Part shown: positions 1 to 7,813 of the stretch, piece after piece | How the letters are laid out: every line of letters begins with the position of its first letter | Position numbering within the stretch: the stretch's first letter is position 1 | Origin: Sphingobium sp. YR768 | GTDB lineage: Bacteria > Pseudomonadota > Alphaproteobacteria > Sphingomonadales > Sphingomonadaceae | NCBI RefSeq assembly: GCF_900111125.1 | Contig: NZ_FOGE01000011.1 | Coordinates: 94,449 to 158,448, forward strand | DNA: 64,000 bases | Direction: 5' to 3' | The notes under the pieces: model-generated | What the model saw: only the letters and a program-made list of their open reading frames with translations | Database searches by the model: none | Told to the model about the DNA's origin: nothing | Program-made: the position numbers and the translations under genes

Positions 1-146
1 TGGTGCCGTCCACCTATCTGCTGGTCAGCCTGGCCGGTATCGACTTGGCCGATCATCAGCGTTTCACGCTGTTGCCGGCGGCGGCGGTCTGCGTCGTCAT
101 GACGCTGGTCGGCATGATCGCACTGGCCTTCCCCTTCGTTGCCTGA
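1..146 (+). CDS. CitMHS-family citrate transporter, C-terminal end (partial)
   Basis: Reading from base 3, the first 47 codons encode a hydrophobic tail ending in TGA at 144-146. The segment LAGIDLADHQRFT followed by a last membrane span resembles the C-terminus of CitMHS secondary transporters, which carry metal-citrate with protons across the inner membrane. Only this tail is in the window, so the assignment rests on a short motif. A TctD/TctE-like two-component system lies 5 kb away and could sense tricarboxylates, but that link is inference. Confidence 0.55.
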   Translation, partial: VPSTYLLVSLAGIDLADHQRFTLLPAAAVCVVMTLVGMIALAFPFVA

Positions 147-1218
147 CGGGTCGCAACCGGTCAAACACCGGGCAACGCAGAGCGCCCTCCGCTTCCTGGC
201 AGCCATCGCTGTCGGGGCAGCGGGGGGCGCTTTGTTCCTGGAGATCGGCGCACCCCTGCCATGGGTGCTGGGTTCCATGGCCGCCTGCGCCATCGCCAGT
301 GTCGTGGGCCTGCCGATACAGGCATCCTCCGCCACCCGTCGCCCGATGGCGGCGGTGATCGGCGTTGTGCTGGGCAGCAGCTTTGGTCCGCACCTCTTGC
401 CGCAGGCGCGCGACTGGATCATTCCGCTCCTCGCCTTGCCCTTCTTCCTGGCCAGCGCGGCGCTGCTATGCGTCACCTATTTCCGCAGGGTCGCAAAGTT
501 CGACCCCGCCACCGCCTATTTCGCCGGCATGCCCGGCGGCATCGCCGAAATGGTGGTGATGGGTGCAGAGCGGGGCGCGGACGAACGCACCATCGGCCTT
601 ATCCACGGCGCGCGCATCTTCTTCGTTGTCTTCATCCTGCCCTTCCTCATTCGGCTGGACCATGGCCCGGTCGCCATCGCGCCAACGGCGGCCGTCACCG
701 GCGAGGTGGTGGCGGACTGGTCGCTCCTGCTATGGGTCGGGGGGTGCGTGGCGCTGGGCCTGTTTCTGGGCAAGCTTCTGCGCCTGCCTGCCTGGCATCT
801 CGTCGGTCCGCTGGCCGTCAGCGCGGCCGTACATATGAGCGGCCTTGCCGATTTTCGCATCCCCGGTTGGGCGCTGGCCGCCGCACAAGTCGGCCTTGGC
901 GCGACCATTGGTTGCCGCTTCGTCGGCCTCACAATGAAGGCTTTGCTGCACACCCTGGCGCTGGCGGCGGGATCGACGCTGATCCTGCTGGCCGTCACCT
1001 TCGCCTGGGCGGCGGGTATCGGCGCCTTGACCGGCCTTGATCCGGTGCTGCTGACGCTGGCCTATTCGCCCGGCGGCCTTGCCGAAATGAGCATGGTGGC
1101 GCTCAGTCTGGCGCTGGAGCCGGGCGTGGTCATCATCCATCACCTGACCCGCGTGGTGCTGGTCCTGATCGCGGCGCCGCTGGGTTTCAGGACGCTGGCC
1201 CGTCAGCCTATCGACTGA
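139..1218 (+). CDS. AbrB-family (AbrB_dup) integral membrane protein
   Basis: This is a roughly 359-residue, very hydrophobic protein with about ten membrane segments. It contains two copies of the AbrB_dup repeat, each with a glycine-rich PGG-x-AEM signature (MPGGIAEMVVMG near residue 135 and SPGGLAEMSMVA near residue 313). The family is often annotated as an AbrB-type regulator or ammonia monooxygenase, but its members are membrane proteins of unknown transport role. The start is uncertain. TTG at 139 overlaps the transporter stop by eight bases and would allow translational coupling, but I see no clear ribosome binding site. A hairpin terminator follows directly. Confidence 0.75.
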   Translation: MPDGSQPVKHRATQSALRFLAAIAVGAAGGALFLEIGAPLPWVLGSMAACAIASVVGLPIQASSATRRPMAAVIGVVLGSSFGPHLLPQARDWIIPLLALPFFLASAALLCVTYFRRVAKFDPATAYFAGMPGGIAEMVVMGAERGADERTIGLIHGARIFFVVFILPFLIRLDHGPVAIAPTAAVTGEVVADWSLLLWVGGCVALGLFLGKLLRLPAWHLVGPLAVSAAVHMSGLADFRIPGWALAAAQVGLGATIGCRFVGLTMKALLHTLALAAGSTLILLAVTFAWAAGIGALTGLDPVLLTLAYSPGGLAEMSMVALSLALEPGVVIIHHLTRVVLVLIAAPLGFRTLARQPID

Positions 1219-1228
1219 CACAAAAAAA

Positions 1229-1263
1229 GGGCGGCTGATCCGATCGAACCGGATCAGCCGCCC
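1229..1263. terminator. Bidirectional rho-independent terminator
   Basis: A perfect 14-bp inverted repeat (GGGCGGCTGATCCG and its complement) with a 7-nt loop lies between the convergent AbrB-like and TerC genes. A run of seven A on its left side serves as the U-tract for the minus strand, and a T-rich stretch follows on the right. Confidence 0.9.
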
Positions 1264-1277
1264 TCTTTATATCCTGA

Positions 1278-1931
1278 TCAGAAGAGCGTGATCAGACCCG
1301 TCACCGGATCGATCGCGCCTTCATAGATCATCTTGCCCGCGACATAGAGGATCACCAGCAGGCCGAAATAGGCGATCGCCCGATAACGTTCGATCACGCG
1401 GGCCAGCAAATTCGCGGCAATACCCATCAGGGCGACCGACAGGATCAGGCCCACGATCAGGATGCCGGGATGTTCCCGCGCTGCGCCGGCTACCGCCAGC
1501 ACATTGTCCAGGCTCATCGACACGTCGGCAATCGCGACGGCCCAAGCCGCTTGCGCAAAGCCCTTGGGCGCAGCCTTTCCGGCGATATCCTCACCATCTT
1601 CGGCTTCGCCACCCGAACGCAGCTCCCGCCACATCTTCCATGCGACCCAGACCAGCAGCAGGCCACCGGCGAAGACCAGTCCGACCAGCTGCATCAGTTC
1701 CGTGACGACCAGGGCAAAGGCGATCCGTAGGACCAGCGCAGCGATCACGCCGATCGCGATCACCTTGCGCCGCGACGCGGCTGGCAGACCGGCGGCCAAT
1801 GCGCCGACGACGATGGCATTGTCCGCCGCCAGCATGATGTCGATCAGCACGACCTGACCGAAAGCGGCCAGCGCGGATGGAGAGCCGAGATTGGAAAAAT
1901 CGGCCACGATATGGGTCCAGATGTCGTTCAT
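1278..1931 (-). CDS. TerC-family (YjbE-type) integral membrane protein
   Basis: This 217-residue membrane protein has the two TerC signatures: DIMLAADNAIVVGA near residue 31 and DVSMSLDNVLAVAGA near residue 137. The acidic residues inside these membrane segments are characteristic. Members of the family are linked to metal-ion export, especially manganese, and to metallation of exoenzymes. The start at 1931 is chosen because GAGAGGA lies just upstream of ATG, and it matches the usual family length. A 228-bp stretch separates the gene from the M28 peptidase. It contains hairpins but no riboswitch core that I recognise. Confidence 0.85.
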   Translation of the reverse strand: MNDIWTHIVADFSNLGSPSALAAFGQVVLIDIMLAADNAIVVGALAAGLPAASRRKVIAIGVIAALVLRIAFALVVTELMQLVGLVFAGGLLLVWVAWKMWRELRSGGEAEDGEDIAGKAAPKGFAQAAWAVAIADVSMSLDNVLAVAGAAREHPGILIVGLILSVALMGIAANLLARVIERYRAIAYFGLLVILYVAGKMIYEGAIDPVTGLITLF

Positions 1932-2111
1932 AAATCCTCTCGCCGTTCGCAGGGCGGGTCTGGACGCTGCCGACGCATCGAACGGCCTGTGGCGCACGGG
2001 CGTCGCGGTCCCTGCGGCATCGGCCACATGGATGACGGGCCGGTTAGAGAGGGAAGCTGTCATCAACCTTTCAGCCCGGAGAGGCGGCTGAACAGGGATG
2101 AGGAGGGGGCA

Positions 2112-2135
2112 GGCGGCATGGATATCCACGCCGCC
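2112..2135 (-). terminator. Hairpin downstream of the M28 peptidase gene
   Basis: GGCGGC-TGGATATCCA-GCCGCC forms a near-perfect 24-nt palindrome 25 bp beyond the peptidase stop codon. It lacks a clear U-tract, so it may be a weak terminator or an mRNA 3'-end stabiliser. Confidence 0.35.
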
Positions 2136-2159
2136 CGCCGGATAATCAGGATGTAACGA

Positions 2160-3818
2160 TTACTTCCGCTGCGCCTCACTCGCGTCGCGGGTAGCGCGGA
2201 ATTCGCTGTCCGCCGACCAGTTGGGCCAGACATGGCTATCGGCGACGCGGCGACCGACATTGTAGAGCAGGGTCATGTCGCCTTGCCAGCTGCTGGTGTC
2301 CCAGTTGGCGTCATATTCGTCGGCCGGCTGGTGGTAGCGATCGCGGGTGTAGATATCGCTCAGTTCCTTGCCGCGCGCCGCGCCGCCATTCACCAGTTCT
2401 CGCCCCGGATTGAAGGAAATGGCGGGCACGCCGCGCTTGGCCATGGAGAAATGGTCCGAACGGTAGAAGCTGCCTGCTTCCGGCCGCGCGTCAGGCGTAT
2501 AGTGGCGGCCCAGCTTCTCGCCTTCTTCGGTCAGCAGGTCCAGCATGCCCAGCTTGGCCGAACCCGAGATGCTGAAATTGGTGGTCTTTTCGATACCCAG
2601 CGGCCCATCCATATTGATGACGCCGGCCGTCGTCGCCAGCGGCCGCAATGGGCTGTCAGCATAATATTCGGACCCCAACAGGCCCTTTTCTTCCGCCGTC
2701 ACCGCCAGGAACAGCACGCTGCGTTCGGGTTTCGGCCCCTTGGCATAGGCGCGCGCCAGCTCCAGCAGCGCGGCGGTGCCCGAAGCATTGTCGCGCGCGC
2801 CATTATAGATGGTGTCGCCCTTCGCGTCCGGCGCGCCTATGCCCAGATGGTCCCAATGCGCCGAATAGATGACGGTTTCGTCCGGATATTTGCTGCCCTG
2901 CACCAGCCCGGCGACATTGTGCGAGGTGATGATTTCCGACTTTACCGCATAGTCGGCGCTCATCGTCGCCTTCAGCGGGATCGGCTGGAAATCCTTCCTG
3001 CGGGCCGCCGCCTTGGCCGCGTCGAAATCGATGCCCGATGCCGCGAACAGCCTGGCGGCCAGATCCTTCTGCACCCAACCTTCCATCTGCGTGTGCGCGG
3101 ACTTCGGATCGGCGCGGACAATGTCGAACATGGTGTTGGTGTTGCTGTTCTTGACCGTCGCCCAGCCATAGGAGGCCGGTTCGCTTTCATGCACCACCAG
3201 CACGCCGGCCGCGCCCTGCCGCGCGGCTTCCTCATATTTATAGGTCCAACGGCCATAATAGGTCATCAGCTTGCCGCCGAAATCGCCTTCGCCGCCTTCG
3301 AAGTCCGGGTCGTTGACCAGCACGACCATGATCTTGCCCTTCAGGTCCACGCCCTTGAAATCGTCCCAGCCGCGCTCGGGCGCCTTCACGCCATAGCCGA
3401 CGAAGACCAGCGGCAGATCGGCGAACTTGACCGAAGACTGGCCCGTTTCGGCGGCACGGATCGCAACCTCACCGCCCTGCGTCAGGGGCTGGGCCGTGCC
3501 GCCAATCGTCATCGACAGGGTCGGCGCGCCGCTGATGTTCGACATGCGCAGCGGCACGTCCTGAAACCATGTGCCCTTCTGCCCCGCAGGCTTCAGGCCC
3601 GCCGCCTTCATCTGCCCGGCGACATAGTCGATGGTCTTGGTTTCGGCGCGAGTGGCCGGCCCGCGACCTTCAAATTCGTCGCTCGACAGCGTCTTGATGT
3701 CGTTGCTGATCCGCGCGACGTCGAAGGTCGGGGCCGATCCCGCGGCGATCGCCATGGCCGACGTGGAAAGCAGCCCGGCAACCGCCAGGAACGACAGGGA
3801 TTTGAAAGAGGGCAACAT
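2160..3818 (-). CDS. Exported M28-family zinc metallopeptidase
   Basis: This 552-residue protein starts with a Sec signal peptide (hydrophobic stretch and an AMA-IAAG cleavage region around residue 26). A PA-type insert (about 130-300) precedes the M28 catalytic domain. The zinc ligands expected of di-zinc aminopeptidases are visible in order: His in SAHWDHLG, Asp in GARDNASG, the Glu pair in TAEEKGLLG, Asp in VINMDGP and His in RYHQPADEYD. It probably trims peptides in the periplasm or outside the cell. It lies 47 bp downstream of the capA-like gene on the same strand, so the two are probably co-transcribed. Confidence 0.9.
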   Translation of the reverse strand: MLPSFKSLSFLAVAGLLSTSAMAIAAGSAPTFDVARISNDIKTLSSDEFEGRGPATRAETKTIDYVAGQMKAAGLKPAGQKGTWFQDVPLRMSNISGAPTLSMTIGGTAQPLTQGGEVAIRAAETGQSSVKFADLPLVFVGYGVKAPERGWDDFKGVDLKGKIMVVLVNDPDFEGGEGDFGGKLMTYYGRWTYKYEEAARQGAAGVLVVHESEPASYGWATVKNSNTNTMFDIVRADPKSAHTQMEGWVQKDLAARLFAASGIDFDAAKAAARRKDFQPIPLKATMSADYAVKSEIITSHNVAGLVQGSKYPDETVIYSAHWDHLGIGAPDAKGDTIYNGARDNASGTAALLELARAYAKGPKPERSVLFLAVTAEEKGLLGSEYYADSPLRPLATTAGVINMDGPLGIEKTTNFSISGSAKLGMLDLLTEEGEKLGRHYTPDARPEAGSFYRSDHFSMAKRGVPAISFNPGRELVNGGAARGKELSDIYTRDRYHQPADEYDANWDTSSWQGDMTLLYNVGRRVADSHVWPNWSADSEFRATRDASEAQRK

Positions 3819-3865
3819 GGTCAGGATACTCCTCGGCCGCAGCGCGGCTGATGACGATAGGGGGA

Positions 3866-5290
3866 TCAGTTCGATCCGCTGACGCGGATAATGCCGATCC
3901 CGCGCGCGATGTCGATATGCGTTCCAAAGGGTTGCGACAGGCGCTGCAACCGGGCGAGGATACGCGCGCCAACCGTCGCGTCCGCCAGATGCGGCACGCC
4001 GCGTCCCGCGCCCGTCGCGTTGACGCCCAGATCCACGGGATAGAGGCGGATTTCGCTGAGCTTGCCATCCTTATACTGGCTGACCGCGATCACCGTTTCA
4101 TACAGGTTGGGATCGCCAAATTCCTTCGCCCCGCGCGCCTGAAGCAGCTCGGGTGCGGTCACGCTGCCCGGCGTGATGCCGAACTGGTCGTACATGTCGG
4201 CCGGCAGGTCATCGAGGCTGTTGTTCATCATCGCAAAGTTGCCGAGCGAATAGAAGATCGGCTTGCCCTTGTAGATTTCGATGCCGCGCAGCTGATGCGG
4301 GCCATGGCCGACATAGACGTCCGCCCCGGCATCGATCGCCTGATGCGCCAGCGTCGGCGCGAAATTGGCGGGCGTCTGAAAGGCATTGCCCGGTTCATGA
4401 TTGTGCAGCGAGAAAATGGTGAAATTGCCGTTCTGATGCGCCTGACGGACGGCGAGCAGATTGGCGTTCACATCCTTGGCATTCAGATCATATTCGATCG
4501 TCATCGGCGTCGCCGGATTGGCCGTCGCACGATATTCGCGGCCCTTCATCTTGACCGGTGCGCCTGCCTTGGTCCCGGCGAGACGGGCGATAGTCGCCAG
4601 ATCGGCGTCGGATACCAGCCCGATCTCCGTGCTGCGGATCGCATTCGCGCCGCCGCGTCCCGGCACCTGACCCAGCGGGTCGGAGGCTGGCGACATCGGC
4701 GTGAAGCTGGTGGTGGCGGAAATCAGCCCGACACGGCCATGCGGCCCGTCAAAATAGGCGGGGGCCCGCGCCGCCGTCATGCTGCGGCCGGTGCCGGCAT
4801 GGACCAGATGCGCGCCGTCCAGCAGGTCGAGCGTGTCATACAGACCCTCGACGCCCCAGTCGGTGGCGTGGTTGTTGGCATGGCCGACGATATCGATGCC
4901 CATCTTTGCGACGTCGCCCGGCACGGCGGGATCGGCCAGCATCCAGGTGCCGCCCGATTCCGCCTGTGGCGATCCCTTGAAGGTCTTGAGGTCGAGTGCC
5001 GTCGTTTCGAAATTGCCGAAGGTCACGTCCGCGCCACGCAGGATGGCCAGCATGTCGGGCGATTGCTTCTCGATCGTCGCCAGCATCGGGCGCAGATAGA
5101 TAAGGTCGCCGACCGCCGCGAAGCGGAAGGTACCGGCGATCGGCGTGCTCGGCACGGTTGCCGTCGTCAGCTTGCCGCCGCTTTCCTCTTCCTCCGCATG
5201 GGACGGGAGGGCGACGGTCATCATCAGGGCAGCGCCCGCCAGAGACAGGCTGCGCAGCGCCTTGCGGCGGAATGAAATGGGCAACGGCAT
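3866..5290 (-). CDS. CapA-family exported metallophosphatase-like protein
   Basis: This 474-residue protein has an N-terminal signal peptide (SLAGAALMMTVALPSHA). The CapA/PgsA fold motifs appear in order: AAVGDL, GNFETT, GHANNHATDWG, SLHNHEPG, GHGPHQLRGIE and IFYSLGNF. CapA proteins belong to the calcineurin-like phosphoesterase group, and some take part in poly-gamma-glutamate synthesis. No capB or capC partner is here, so the substrate is unknown. The start at 5290 is chosen for the GGGGAAAT preceding ATG and the signal peptide that follows. The gene is 102 bp downstream of the histidine kinase gene, and that gap holds a possible response-regulator binding site. Confidence 0.85.
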   Translation of the reverse strand: MPLPISFRRKALRSLSLAGAALMMTVALPSHAEEEESGGKLTTATVPSTPIAGTFRFAAVGDLIYLRPMLATIEKQSPDMLAILRGADVTFGNFETTALDLKTFKGSPQAESGGTWMLADPAVPGDVAKMGIDIVGHANNHATDWGVEGLYDTLDLLDGAHLVHAGTGRSMTAARAPAYFDGPHGRVGLISATTSFTPMSPASDPLGQVPGRGGANAIRSTEIGLVSDADLATIARLAGTKAGAPVKMKGREYRATANPATPMTIEYDLNAKDVNANLLAVRQAHQNGNFTIFSLHNHEPGNAFQTPANFAPTLAHQAIDAGADVYVGHGPHQLRGIEIYKGKPIFYSLGNFAMMNNSLDDLPADMYDQFGITPGSVTAPELLQARGAKEFGDPNLYETVIAVSQYKDGKLSEIRLYPVDLGVNATGAGRGVPHLADATVGARILARLQRLSQPFGTHIDIARGIGIIRVSGSN

Positions 5291-5347
5291 GGAATTTCCC
5301 CTTGGCTCCGGCCGGGATCGGCTTTGCCATGGGGATAGCCGCAGCGG

Positions 5348-5365
5348 CTGACATGAACCTGTCAC
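5348..5365 (+). promoter_or_regulatory. OmpR/PhoB-type direct-repeat site upstream of capA-like gene
   Basis: CTGACAT-GAAC-CTGTCAC is a 7-4-7 direct repeat, the layout bound by OmpR/PhoB-type regulators. An almost identical site lies at 7701-7718 on the other strand. The site is 58 bp upstream of the CapA-like start codon. Confidence 0.5.
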
Positions 5366-5392
5366 ACAGGCAGCTGCCCGCCCGGCGGCGCG

Positions 5393-6889
5393 TCAGGCGA
5401 TGTCGGACCGGAAACGGACGATGGCGCACAAGCCCTTGCCCGATCGCCCGTCCTCAAGGCTGATCGTCGCGCCCATCCGTTCGGCGATGGCGCGGGCGAT
5501 CGGCAGGCCCAGTCCGGTTCCGGCGGGCGCCTTGCGATTGGGGATGCGATAGAAACGCTCCCACACCTTTTCCCGTTCGGCCGCCGAAATGCCGGGTCCA
5601 TCATCGTCGATCGCGACGATGGCGCCCTCTTCATCGCGATCGACATGCACCGAAACGCTGCCACCCGGACGATTGTAGCGGATGGCATTGTCGAGCAGAT
5701 TGCCGATCAGCTCGGCCGCCAGTGTTGGCTGGCCCACCGCCATGACCGGGCCTTCCACGCTCTTGTCATAGCCGATGTCGATGTCGGCCGGCGCCTGCGC
5801 CGCCCGCTCTCCAGTCACGGTGGCGGCCACCTCCGCCAAGTCGAAGGGGCGCAATTGCGTGCCGACCTGATCCTCGCTGCGGGCGAGGGCAATCAGCTGG
5901 CGCAGCAATTGCTCCAGCGAATCGATGGCATGGGGAATGTCCTGCAAGGCCGCCTTGCCCTGCGGCGACGTCGGGCCATAGCGATCGAGCACGTCCAGTT
6001 GCACCCGCGCGACGGCCAGCGGCGTGCGCATCTGGTGCGATGCATTGGACGTAAACTGCCGCAGCGAGTCGGTCGCCCTTTCCAGCCGCGCCATCAGCCC
6101 GTTGAAGGCCGCAACGAAAGGCTGCATCTCGACCGGCCCAGTTTCTGGTGTTTCCAGCCGGAACGTCGCTGGCGCATCGCGTCGTGCCATATCGACCTGC
6201 TGGGTGAGATCCACCAGCGGGCGCAACCCCCATTCGATCGCCCACCAGAACAGCATGCCGGTCAGGATCAGGGCGGCCAGCCCCGCCAGCACCACCTGTT
6301 GCAGGAAGGTGCGTTCATAGGCGGCGCGATCGTCCATATAGTCGGCGACCTGAATCGCGATCAGCTCCGTGTTGCCCTGCGCCCGGCGCACCTCCGTCGC
6401 GATCCGCGCAGGCTTCCCGTGCAGCGTGCCACTGCGCAGATAGGCCGCCTGCGTGACCTGACGGGCGTCAGCAGGGTCAAGATAGCCCCGCACCATGCGG
6501 TTTTCGCGATAGGCGTTGACGAACGTGGTTGGCTTGTGCCGGTCGAGCACGCCATCCCATGTCGCGCGATAATCGCCGGGCGGCAGCAAAGCCGGGTCGC
6601 CCGCGATCAGGGTCTGTCCGCGATAGACGCTGTAGAGGACCACGGGCCGCGCACGCCGTCGCAACAGGTGGATCACCAGCGGCACCAGTCGTTCCCGGTC
6701 GGCCGCCGGGCTGTTGTAAGCCAGACTGAGCGTCCGCACCGATCCGATCAGCACCCGGTCGACTGTATTGGCTTCGGTGTCATGCGTGACCAGCGCCGTG
6801 ATGACGCAGAACAGCAGCACCAGCGCCGCCAGCGGCATCAATACCGCGCCGGTCAGGCGAAGCCGGAGGGAATGGGGGGATTGCCGCAT
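5393..6889 (-). CDS. Two-component sensor histidine kinase (TctE-like)
   Basis: This 498-residue inner-membrane kinase has a first membrane span at about 16-36, a periplasmic sensor region, and a second span at about 205-228. A HAMP-like linker follows, then HisKA (H-box FTSNASHQMRTPL, around residue 295) and an HATPase domain (NLLDNAIRY, DDGPGI and GTGLGLPIA). The domain order matches the TctE/QseC-like family that senses tricarboxylates or other small molecules. It begins 10 bp after its response regulator, so the two form an operon. The ligand cannot be read from the sequence. Confidence 0.92.
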   Translation of the reverse strand: MRQSPHSLRLRLTGAVLMPLAALVLLFCVITALVTHDTEANTVDRVLIGSVRTLSLAYNSPAADRERLVPLVIHLLRRRARPVVLYSVYRGQTLIAGDPALLPPGDYRATWDGVLDRHKPTTFVNAYRENRMVRGYLDPADARQVTQAAYLRSGTLHGKPARIATEVRRAQGNTELIAIQVADYMDDRAAYERTFLQQVVLAGLAALILTGMLFWWAIEWGLRPLVDLTQQVDMARRDAPATFRLETPETGPVEMQPFVAAFNGLMARLERATDSLRQFTSNASHQMRTPLAVARVQLDVLDRYGPTSPQGKAALQDIPHAIDSLEQLLRQLIALARSEDQVGTQLRPFDLAEVAATVTGERAAQAPADIDIGYDKSVEGPVMAVGQPTLAAELIGNLLDNAIRYNRPGGSVSVHVDRDEEGAIVAIDDDGPGISAAEREKVWERFYRIPNRKAPAGTGLGLPIARAIAERMGATISLEDGRSGKGLCAIVRFRSDIA

Positions 6890-6899
6890 TAAAGGATCG

Positions 6900-7565
6900 T
6901 CAGGCCGCTTCGATCATGTAGCCAAGGCCCCGGATCGTGCGGATCGCCGGGCCGGACGGCTGCAACTTCTTGCGCAGGCGGCCGACATAGACTTCCAGCG
7001 CATTGGGCGTCACCGCATCGTCGAAATTGAAGATTTCGGCCGACAGGCGCTCCTTGGCCACGACCTTGCCGGGCCGTCCCATCAACGTCTCCAGCACGGC
7101 TAGTTCGCGGCGGCGCAGGTCCAGTATCACATCGTCCAGATAGACCGTCCGGCTTGACCGGTCAAAGGTCAGCGCGCCGATGCGCATCACCGGATCGGGC
7201 GATCCCTGACTGCGGCGGACCAGCGCCCGAATACGCGATTCCAGTTCGCGCGGGTCGAAGGGCTTGGCCATATAATCGACGGCGCCCCGGTCCAGCCCGT
7301 TGATCCGGTCGTCGATCATGTCGCGTGCCGTCAGGATCAGGATCGGCGTTGCCGCGCCGCGCGCGCGCAACTGGCTCAGCACGTCCAGCCCGTCCATGTC
7401 CGGCAGGCCCAGATCCAGCACGATCGCGCAATAGGGTTCCTGGCTCGCCAGTCGCAATGCCTCTTCGCCGCTGGTCAATATGTCGACGGCAAAACCAGCT
7501 GCTTCCAGCGATGCGACCATGCCGCGCGCCAGCCGCTCATCATCTTCCACCAGCAACAACCGCAT
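6900..7565 (-). CDS. OmpR/PhoB-family response regulator (TctD-like)
   Basis: This 221-residue protein has an N-terminal receiver domain with the acidic pair EDD, the phospho-acceptor Asp in VLDLGLPD, and the conserved Thr (LTA) and Lys (AKPF). A C-terminal winged helix ends in GLGYMIE. The start at 7565 gives the usual MRLLLVEDD beginning and has GGAGTG upstream. It is the first gene of the RR-HK pair. A direct-repeat site upstream (7701-7718) would fit autoregulation. Confidence 0.95.
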   Translation of the reverse strand: MRLLLVEDDERLARGMVASLEAAGFAVDILTSGEEALRLASQEPYCAIVLDLGLPDMDGLDVLSQLRARGAATPILILTARDMIDDRINGLDRGAVDYMAKPFDPRELESRIRALVRRSQGSPDPVMRIGALTFDRSSRTVYLDDVILDLRRRELAVLETLMGRPGKVVAKERLSAEIFNFDDAVTPNALEVYVGRLRKKLQPSGPAIRTIRGLGYMIEAA

Positions 7566-7700
7566 AACACACTCCGTGACGCGGCATCCTCTCGAAGGCA
7601 GCAGGAAATTGCGCCGTGCATGACCCATTCCGACCCAAAAGGGAAGGCCGGGACTCGCTTGCTTGCCATTGATTGCGTGTAGTCGCTGTCTTTCCCGCTT

Positions 7701-7718
7701 GTGTCAGGTTCATGACAG
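7701..7718 (-). promoter_or_regulatory. OmpR/PhoB-type direct-repeat site between divergent RR and serine hydrolase genes
   Basis: On the minus strand the site reads CTGTCAT-GAAC-CTGACAC, the same 7-4-7 direct repeat seen at 5348-5365 with only A/T swaps at two positions. It lies inside a larger inverted repeat (GTCGCTGTC at 7682-7690, GACAGCGAC at 7714-7722). It is 136 bp upstream of the response regulator and 96 bp upstream of the serine hydrolase. Confidence 0.5.
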
Positions 7719-7813
7719 CGACTCCGGTTAAGGCATAGCACAACCGCGCCACAGGCAGCGGACCGACAAGATCAGCGCGCGCCCACGGAAGGCGCGCGCA
7801 AGGGGAATCAGAC

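Noticed and set aside
1932..2159. Possible metal riboswitch upstream of the TerC gene
   Set aside because: The leader is long and has hairpins, but I could not find the conserved core of the yybP-ykoY element or of any other riboswitch.
2153..2163. GTAACGATTAC resembling the regulon palindrome
   Set aside because: It lies at the 3' end of the M28 gene and partly in its coding sequence, lacks the flanking A/T and is not near a promoter.
2232..3851. 539-codon plus-strand open frame opposite the M28 peptidase gene
   Set aside because: It lies antisense to a gene with a full set of zinc ligands and a signal peptide. Its translation is Arg/Ala-rich without domain signatures, as expected of a high-GC shadow frame.
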